This document shows positions 58,747 to 64,000 of a DNA stretch of 64,000 nucleotides, piece by piece. The DNA comes from Neobacillus driksii (GTDB lineage: Bacteria; Bacillota; Bacilli; Bacillales; Cytobacillaceae): NCBI RefSeq assembly GCF_013409995.1, contig NZ_JACCBX010000003.1, forward strand, positions 496,001 to 560,000, written 5' to 3'. Numbering within the stretch: position 1 is the stretch's first letter; each line of letters begins with the position of its first letter. Under the pieces are notes generated by a model. The model had not been told where the DNA came from. It was given only the letters and a program-made list of their open reading frames with translations, and ran no database searches. The translations under genes were made by a program, and so were the position numbers.

Positions 58747-60018
58747 TTATCTCTTTAATTCTTGAAAATATTTTACAAACTGTGTTAAATCTATTTCCAC
58801 TTGCTCACCAGTAGCCATATTCTTTAGATTAATTTTATTATTCGCAAGCTCTTCGTCACCTAGAACGGCAACATATTTTGCGTTTAGACGGTCAGCGGCT
58901 TTAAATTGTGCTTTAATTTTTCGGTTTAAATAGTCTCGCTCACAAGAAACACCAGCAAGTCGAAGTTTCTGAAGCAGTCCTACTGTATAGTCCTTTGCTT
59001 CCTCACCTAACGCAGCTAGATAACAATCAATGCCTTGATTGATTTCGAGCTCAATTCCTTCAGCCTTGAGTGCGGCAATAAAGCGTTCAATACTCATCGC
59101 AAAACCAATTCCCGGAGTTTCTGGGCCGCCCATTTCTTCGGCTAAACCGTTATAACGACCGCCGCCGCATAATGTAGTAATCGCTCCAAAGCCCTCGGCA
59201 TCGCTCATAATTTCAAAAGCCGTGTGATTATAATAATCCAACCCGCGTACTAGATTCGGATCGACCACAAACTCAATTTCTAACTGTGTTAAATACTGCT
59301 GTAATTTTTCAAAATAAGCCTTAGAATCATCATTTAGATAATCGATAATCGATGGCGCAGTTTTCATTAATTCGTGATTGTGATCCTGCTTACAATCGAG
59401 AATTCTCAATGGATTTTTTTCAAGACGGTTTTGGCAGTCTTGACAAAACTCTCCGATTCTTGGCTGAAAATGATTGACTAAAGCGTTGCGGTGAGCGGTT
59501 CTAGACTCCTTATCTCCAAGACTATTGATTACAAGCTTTAGCTTTTTCAAGCCCATTTCCTTGTATAGGTTCATTGCAAGAGAAATAACCTCTGCATCAA
59601 TTGCTGGGTCGTTACTTCCCAATGCTTCGATGCCAAATTGAACAAATTGACGGAAACGTCCTGCTTGCGGACGTTCGTAGCGGAACATCGGTCCCATATA
59701 ATAAAGCTTAACCGGTTGATTTGGATAACCAAACATCTTTTTCTCAACAAACGACCTTACTACGGCTGCCGTACCTTCTGGTCTTAGTGTGAGGCTGCGG
59801 CCGCCACGATCATCGAATGTGTACATTTCCTTCTGGACAATATCAGTGGTATCGCCGACACCACGAGCAAATAAATCTGTTTGTTCGAAGATTGGAGTGC
59901 GGATTTCTTGATATTGATATTTTTCACAAAGCTCTCTCGCTTTTGCTTCAATCAGCTGCCATTTTTCTACCTCTCCAGGCAGAATGTCCTGCGTGCCTCT
60001 TGGAATGCTAATCGACAT
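58747..60018 (-). CDS. hisS: Histidyl-tRNA synthetase
   Basis: Class II synthetase of 423 residues with [11 protein letters not shown] at the start, motif 2 [15 protein letters not shown], the His-specific [15 protein letters not shown] and a C-terminal anticodon domain. The open frame reaches 60162, but this would run through the T-box terminator; GGAGGAA before the ATG at 60018 gives the true start. It heads the hisS-aspS operon. Confidence 0.97.
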   Translation of the reverse strand: MSISIPRGTQDILPGEVEKWQLIEAKARELCEKYQYQEIRTPIFEQTDLFARGVGDTTDIVQKEMYTFDDRGGRSLTLRPEGTAAVVRSFVEKKMFGYPNQPVKLYYMGPMFRYERPQAGRFRQFVQFGIEALGSNDPAIDAEVISLAMNLYKEMGLKKLKLVINSLGDKESRTAHRNALVNHFQPRIGEFCQDCQNRLEKNPLRILDCKQDHNHELMKTAPSIIDYLNDDSKAYFEKLQQYLTQLEIEFVVDPNLVRGLDYYNHTAFEIMSDAEGFGAITTLCGGGRYNGLAEEMGGPETPGIGFAMSIERFIAALKAEGIELEINQGIDCYLAALGEEAKDYTVGLLQKLRLAGVSCERDYLNRKIKAQFKAADRLNAKYVAVLGDEELANNKINLKNMATGEQVEIDLTQFVKYFQELKR

Positions 60019-60064
60019 AGCAGAATTCCTCCTTACCATTACTGTTTTATGTAAAAAATTTCTA

Positions 60065-60357
60065 TAAAAAACAAAAAAACTCCCGTCCCTTGTATAAATA
60101 CAAGGGACGAGAGTTATAATCCCGCGGTGCCACCCTAGTTGAAGGCATAAACGATCATGCACTTCCTCTTTTACAGTTAACGCCTGCTCACGTTCTTCTC
60201 CTACTAAAGGTGAAATACCTTTTTCAGAGAGAAGCCTTCGGAGTGTTCATTCATTAAGAATCATGTAGAAATGCTTTCAGCCAGGGCATTTCCTCTCTTT
60301 TCATGTTTTAGCTTAACTACTATGCTCCATCATTGGTTATTTCCATGTGTTTTTATT
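60065..60357 (-). promoter_or_regulatory. T-box riboswitch of hisS-aspS
   Basis: T-box core AGGGTGGCACCGCG on minus at 60123-60136, followed by a strong terminator stem (60079-60114, ACTCCCGTCCCTTGTA arms) and TTTTTTTG. A CAC triplet at 60243-60245 in the stem I region fits a His specifier. The preceding bases read GAA-CAC, so no overlapping Asp GAC codon is seen. Confidence 0.9.
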
Positions 60358-60363
60358 TATATA

Positions 60364-60392
60364 ATATTACGGAGCATTGAATCCAATGTCAA
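60364..60392 (-). promoter_or_regulatory. SigA promoter of hisS-aspS
   Basis: Minus-strand perfect TTGACA (60387-60392), 17-base spacer, TAATAT (60364-60369). It lies immediately after the stop of the small gene at 60400. Confidence 0.88.
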
Positions 60393-60399
60393 GAAGGAT

Positions 60400-60576
60400 T
60401 TAGGATCTTTCCAAATGTTTTTTCAACTTTCTAACATCGCCGATCGTAAGTCCAAATTCGGAGGCAAGCTCAAACGTAGTATTATGCTGCTCACTTTGAA
60501 TAAAATCATGAAAATCCACACCAAACAGCCTGCTGTCCATTGATTGGATGCTATTTGCTTTATCGCTCGATCTCAT
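60400..60576 (-). CDS. Small helix-turn-helix protein, YrzK-like
   Basis: A 58-residue protein with a polar start (RSSDKANSIQSMDSRLFG) and a C-terminal part that reads like a sigma-type helix-turn-helix (TTFELASEFGLTIGDVRKLKKHLER). The ATG at 60576 follows GAGGTGATAGGTG. It occupies the yrzK position between yrvJ and hisS in B. subtilis. Function is unknown. Its stop lies 8 bases before the hisS promoter, so it is a separate unit or reads through into it. Confidence 0.7.
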   Translation of the reverse strand: MRSSDKANSIQSMDSRLFGVDFHDFIQSEQHNTTFELASEFGLTIGDVRKLKKHLERS

Positions 60577-60738
60577 CACCTATCACCTCGTATCCTCACT
60601 ATAGTTCTTATTATTTCCAACCATCCTAAAAACTTACATGTGATAGAAAATTTCAAAATAGTAGATATTTAACAATTAAGGAATGAATTCCATGCCCTTT
60701 TACGATAAAATGAAAGATATTGTGAAGGGAGAGAGAGA

Positions 60739-62481
60739 ATGTTAAAGAGATTTATACGTTCGTTAGTATGTTTCACAGTCTTCTTCGGAGTTTTCCTTCC
60801 GTTAGATATAAGTTTGGCAGCAAACGGTACGGTCACTATAGCAGAAAATACGGTTAATGTCCGCAATGGCCCAGGCTTAAGCTACCAGCTTGTGAAACAA
60901 GCAAAAAAGGGAGAAAAATTCACTATTATAAAAGAGCAAGGCGATTGGATTCAAATTCAGATTTCCACTACGAAAACAGGCTGGGTAGCCAATTGGGTTG
61001 TCTCCAAAACTACAAACGGAACAACGACAACTGGTTCTAGCAACTCAAATAAGTCGACTGCTGAAGCAAACACCAATCAATTACGTGTCCGTTCCGGACC
61101 GGGAACTAGTTTCCGTATCATCGGATATTTAAATAAAGGACAAGCTGTTAGCGTTATAGATGATAATGAAAACTGGGTAAAAATCTCTGCAAGCTTCGGG
61201 GAAGGCTGGGTTGCGCGAGAATATCTTGATTTCAACAATAGGTCTACTAATACTTCCAAAGAAGAAAATAATAATAAATCAATTGGTGCAGGTAAGGTAA
61301 CAGATACATTGAATGTCCGAAATGAACCTTCTTCTACAGGTCGGGTGATCGGGAAACTATCAAAAGGGACTTCTATTACGATTTATTCAAAAAAGAATAA
61401 TTGGATAGAAATAAAGTACGAAAACCAAAGGGCATGGGTTAGTGCTGATTACGTTCAATTCGGAAACGACAATAAGCAAACCAATCCTACTAATGAAACA
61501 ATGGGGACAGTAACTGCTAGCACACTTAGTGTCCGCAGCGATTCTTCCTTAAACTCGGACATTATTGGATCCATTACACAGGGACAGAAATTTACCATTC
61601 TGGAAGAAAAAAATAATTGGTACAAAATTGAATTTAAACCTGGAAAAACAGGCTGGGCAGCAGGCTGGTATTTCAACAAGGATAAAGCAAACACTACCCA
61701 ACTTGCTAAAGACAGCAAAGTTACCATACTACATAATGGAACAAATATTAGGAAAGACCCTACTGTCCAATCAAATGTGCTTCAACGTGCCAATGAAGGA
61801 GAGTCCTTTCCAATAAGCAGTGTTGAAAATGATTGGTACGAAATTACATTACCGAACGGAACAAATGGATATATTGCAGGCTGGCTCGTAACAACCAATG
61901 GAACTGGACCTGGAATTGATAAACAAGGGGCAGAGGCTTATTTAAGTTCCAGAACCATTGTGATTGACCCTGGGCATGGTGGAATTGATACTGGGGCTAC
62001 TGGCGCAGGAGGAACACTTGAAAAACAATTAACACTGCGTACTGCGAAGCTACTATCGGATAAGTTAAAAGCTGCTGGAGCCAATGTTTTTCTTACAAGA
62101 AGCAACGATTCATACCTTCCACTGCCATCGCGAGTAAGAATGGCAAGTGTTCATCAATCAGATGCGTTTATTAGCCTGCATTATGATAGTAATCTAGATC
62201 GATCCGTCCGGGGGACAACAGGCTATTACTATCATGATTATCAAAAGAGACTCGCCGAATATGTTTATAATTCAACCAATGCAGAAACCAGGTTAAAAGG
62301 CCGCGGTGTCCGTTCTGGTGACTACCATGTCATTCGCGAGAATACAAGGCAAGCAGTACTCATGGAATTGGGGTACCTAAGTAATTCAGCAGAGGAAATG
62401 ACCCTAACTTCAGGGCAATTCCAAGAAAATGCAGCAACAGGTTTGTATAACGGACTTGCCCGCTATTTTAAGGAACAATAG
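60739..62481 (+). CDS. yrvJ: N-acetylmuramoyl-L-alanine amidase with five SH3 domains (YrvJ)
   Basis: Secreted cell wall hydrolase of 580 residues. A signal peptide (about residues 1-28, ending ISLAA) is followed by five bacterial SH3 domains (starting near residues 30, 98, 175, 250 and 325, each with a VR-x-GP-like or similar core and a final GW-x-A/V motif). The C-terminal Amidase_3 domain (about 400-578) has zinc ligands in VIDPGHGGID, in the following Glu (LEKQLT) and in ISLHYDSN, plus the catalytic Glu in LMELGYLSN. The ATG at 60739 follows GAAGGGAG. It is convergent with dtd. Confidence 0.94.
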   Translation: MLKRFIRSLVCFTVFFGVFLPLDISLAANGTVTIAENTVNVRNGPGLSYQLVKQAKKGEKFTIIKEQGDWIQIQISTTKTGWVANWVVSKTTNGTTTTGSSNSNKSTAEANTNQLRVRSGPGTSFRIIGYLNKGQAVSVIDDNENWVKISASFGEGWVAREYLDFNNRSTNTSKEENNNKSIGAGKVTDTLNVRNEPSSTGRVIGKLSKGTSITIYSKKNNWIEIKYENQRAWVSADYVQFGNDNKQTNPTNETMGTVTASTLSVRSDSSLNSDIIGSITQGQKFTILEEKNNWYKIEFKPGKTGWAAGWYFNKDKANTTQLAKDSKVTILHNGTNIRKDPTVQSNVLQRANEGESFPISSVENDWYEITLPNGTNGYIAGWLVTTNGTGPGIDKQGAEAYLSSRTIVIDPGHGGIDTGATGAGGTLEKQLTLRTAKLLSDKLKAAGANVFLTRSNDSYLPLPSRVRMASVHQSDAFISLHYDSNLDRSVRGTTGYYYHDYQKRLAEYVYNSTNAETRLKGRGVRSGDYHVIRENTRQAVLMELGYLSNSAEEMTLTSGQFQENAATGLYNGLARYFKEQ

Positions 62482-62543
62482 AGTAGCTTCAGCCCTAGTG
62501 AAAAATGCAGTTCAATTTTTCCTAGGCTGCTTGCGCTAGATCA

Positions 62544-62584
62544 AAAAAATGCTTGGCAGCTATAAAAGTGCCAAGCATTTTTTA
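62544..62584. terminator. Bidirectional terminator between yrvJ and dtd
   Basis: Perfect stem AAATGCTTGGCA / TGCCAAGCATTT with A- and T-runs on the two sides. Confidence 0.9.
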
Positions 62585-63025
62585 ACTTTTGCTCTCTACA
62601 ATTAGTGTAACAGGACCATCATTAATTAATTCGACGTCCATCATCGCCCCAAAGATACCTGTTTCAACCTTGATACCTTTTTCGCGTAATAATCCATTGA
62701 ATCCTTCATAAAGCTGGTTTGCCTGTTCTGGTCTAGCAGCTTCCATAAAATTAGGTCTTCTTCCTTTACGGCAATCACCATACAAGGTAAATTGAGAGAC
62801 AGAAAGAATTTCACCGCCAACATCTAATAAGGATAAATTCATCTTCCCAGCATCATCTTCAAATATCCGTAGATTTGCTATTTTATCTGCTAAAAAAGCT
62901 GCGTCTTCTTCTGTATCCTGATGTGTTACCCCTACAAGAAGGACCAGACCTTTTGAAATTTGTCCCGTTACTTCTTCGTTAACGGTCACCTTTGCCTTTT
63001 TACTGCGCTGTACAACAACTCGCAT
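62582..63025 (-). CDS. dtd: D-aminoacyl-tRNA deacylase
   Basis: Removes D-amino acids (and Gly from tRNA-Ala) from tRNA. The 147-residue protein begins [16 protein letters not shown] and holds the conserved [17 protein letters not shown] and the Gly-cisPro-type loop [11 protein letters not shown]. The ATG at 63025 is 14 bases after relA. As in most Firmicutes, dtd follows relA. Confidence 0.96.
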   Translation of the reverse strand: MRVVVQRSKKAKVTVNEEVTGQISKGLVLLVGVTHQDTEEDAAFLADKIANLRIFEDDAGKMNLSLLDVGGEILSVSQFTLYGDCRKGRRPNFMEAARPEQANQLYEGFNGLLREKGIKVETGIFGAMMDVELINDGPVTLIVESKS

Positions 63026-63039
63026 TTTTAGTAAACTCC

Positions 63040-64000
63040 CTAATTCATAATCCGGCGAACCGAATAAATATCTGGTATCTGTTTAATCCGATCAACCACT
63101 TTGTGTAAATGGCTCACATTGTGAATAGCAATAGACATAATGATTGTCGCCATTTTATTACGATCAGATCGACCAGAAACAGCCGAAATATTGGTTTTTG
63201 TTTCATTTACTGCCTGCAGAACCTCATTTAGTAAACCACGGCGGTCGTAACCACTAATCTCAATGTCTACATTATATTCTTTCCGGTCATTTAAAGAGGA
63301 TTCCCACTCAACAGGAATTAACCTGGTTTGTGCATCATTTGAGTCAATATTTGTACAATCAGCACGGTGAACCGAAACACCGCGTCCTTTTGTAATAAAA
63401 CCAACAATTTCATCACCTGGGACAGGATTACAGCATCGAGATAAGCGGATTAATAAATTATCGATACCGGCAACACGAACACCAGACTCTCGTTTTTTCG
63501 TAGAAGGGAATGCCTTCATATCAGAAATAGCATTTGTGATCGTAGCGGATTGCTCTTGATCCCGTTTTTTACGCCATTTCTCGGTTAACCGATTGGCTAC
63601 CTGCAGTGCCGTTACCCCATTATAGCCTACCGCTGCATACATATCGTCTTCATTGGCAAAATTAAACTTTTCAGCTACCTTTTTCAAATTATCAGCCGTT
63701 AAGATCTCTTTTAAATCAAATTCCATTGCACGGATTTCTTTTTCTACGAGCTCTCTGCCTTTATCGACATTTTCATCACGGCGCTGTTTCTTAAAAAAGG
63801 CACGTATTTTGTTCTTAGCCTGTGAGGTTTGGGCTAGCTTCAACCAGTCTTGACTAGGACCATAAGAATGCTTTGATGTAAGAATTTCAATGATGTCACC
63901 AGTCTTCAGTCGATAATCCAGCGTAACCATTTTACCGTTTACTTTCGCGCCAATTGTTTTATTCCCGATTTCAGAATGAATTCGGTAAGCAAAATCAATT
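63040..64000 (-). CDS. relA: GTP pyrophosphokinase RelA/SpoT family, 3' part only
   Basis: Bifunctional (p)ppGpp synthetase and hydrolase of the stringent response. Only the last 320 residues are in the window; the catalytic domains lie beyond base 64000. Visible are the TGS domain ([21 protein letters not shown] at the edge, through [18 protein letters not shown]), the helical domain, the zinc-finger-like part with [20 protein letters not shown], and the C-terminal ACT/RRM domain ending in IYSVRRIMN. The frame is open without a break to the window edge. Confidence 0.95.
   Translation of the reverse strand, partial: IDFAYRIHSEIGNKTIGAKVNGKMVTLDYRLKTGDIIEILTSKHSYGPSQDWLKLAQTSQAKNKIRAFFKKQRRDENVDKGRELVEKEIRAMEFDLKEILTADNLKKVAEKFNFANEDDMYAAVGYNGVTALQVANRLTEKWRKKRDQEQSATITNAISDMKAFPSTKKRESGVRVAGIDNLLIRLSRCCNPVPGDEIVGFITKGRGVSVHRADCTNIDSNDAQTRLIPVEWESSLNDRKEYNVDIEISGYDRRGLLNEVLQAVNETKTNISAVSGRSDRNKMATIIMSIAIHNVSHLHKVVDRIKQIPDIYSVRRIMN

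Noticed and set aside
60019..60162. N-terminal extension of hisS
   Set aside because: The extra 48 codons would be translated from the T-box terminator region, and a strong ribosome site marks the ATG at 60018.
60271..60543. 90-residue plus-strand ORF
   Set aside because: It is antisense to the hisS promoter, T-box and the small HTH gene, with no ribosome site or family resemblance.

Overview
The window is chromosomal DNA from a low-GC, endospore-forming member of the Bacillaceae (Bacillus / Neobacillus / Mesobacillus type). Gene order follows the Bacillus subtilis dnaK-to-relA segment almost gene for gene. Sporulation genes are present (spoIIP, gpr, sda, sigK, a YjcZ-type peptide), and control elements are typical Firmicute ones: CIRCE, T-boxes, SigA promoters and strong AGGAGG ribosome sites. 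Nearly all genes lie on the minus strand. There are no rRNA, tRNA, transposase, phage or CRISPR features. The species cannot be named from the sequence alone.

Layout. 1-2.8 kb: heat-shock operon hrcA-grpE-dnaK under CIRCE; dnaK runs off the left edge. 2.8-8.8 kb: hemW, lepA, yqxA, spoIIP, gpr. 8.8-9.05 kb: two nested hairpin repeats. 9.2-15.6 kb: rpsT, holA, yqzM, the competence locus comEC-comEB-comEA and divergent comER. 15.6-20.7 kb: a tight operon yqeG-yqeH-aroE-yqeI-nadD-yqeK-rsfS-yqeM (ribosome assembly, shikimate, NAD). 21 kb: sda, a sporulation checkpoint peptide behind DnaA boxes. 21.2-25.7 kb: psd / pssA, pepF, a YjcZ-like peptide and an uninterrupted sigK. 25.8-27.1 kb: an island of tiny genes, with three tandem YrzI paralogs and peptides of 22, 25 and 34 residues. 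27.1-31 kb: sulfur recycling operon yrrT-mtnN-mccA-mccB-yrhC. 31-34.4 kb: yrzA, yrrS, pbpI, greA. 34.5-38.2 kb: trmR-yrrN-yrrO-udk, tRNA wobble-uridine modification plus uridine kinase. 38.3-43.7 kb: mltG; alaS (T-box), ireB-like gene, yqgF and a DUF1292 gene. 43.7-51.9 kb: yrrI, small proteins, yrrD, recD2, a TPR protein, mnmA, cysteine desulfurase and cymR. 52-56.1 kb: rarA, an ABC exporter pair, tcdA. 56.2-60.6 kb: a 52-bp tandem repeat array, 6S RNA, hisS-aspS under a T-box, and a small HTH protein. 60.7-64 kb: SH3-domain amidase, dtd and the 3' part of relA, which runs off the right edge.

How they fit together. Most genes are core housekeeping: protein folding, translation quality (alaS, hisS, aspS, dtd, lepA, rsfS), tRNA modification (mnmA with its sulfur donor, trmR/yrrN/yrrO, tcdA), stringent response and DNA repair. 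The regulator cymR and its expected target, the methionine-to-cysteine operon, are both in the window. The least explained parts are the mini-gene island before sigK (notably a 34-residue ORF with its own SigA promoter, strong ribosome site and double terminator), the 52-bp array downstream of 6S RNA, the nested repeats before gpr, two strong hairpins between holA and yqzM, and a greA terminator that contains the pbpI ribosome site.
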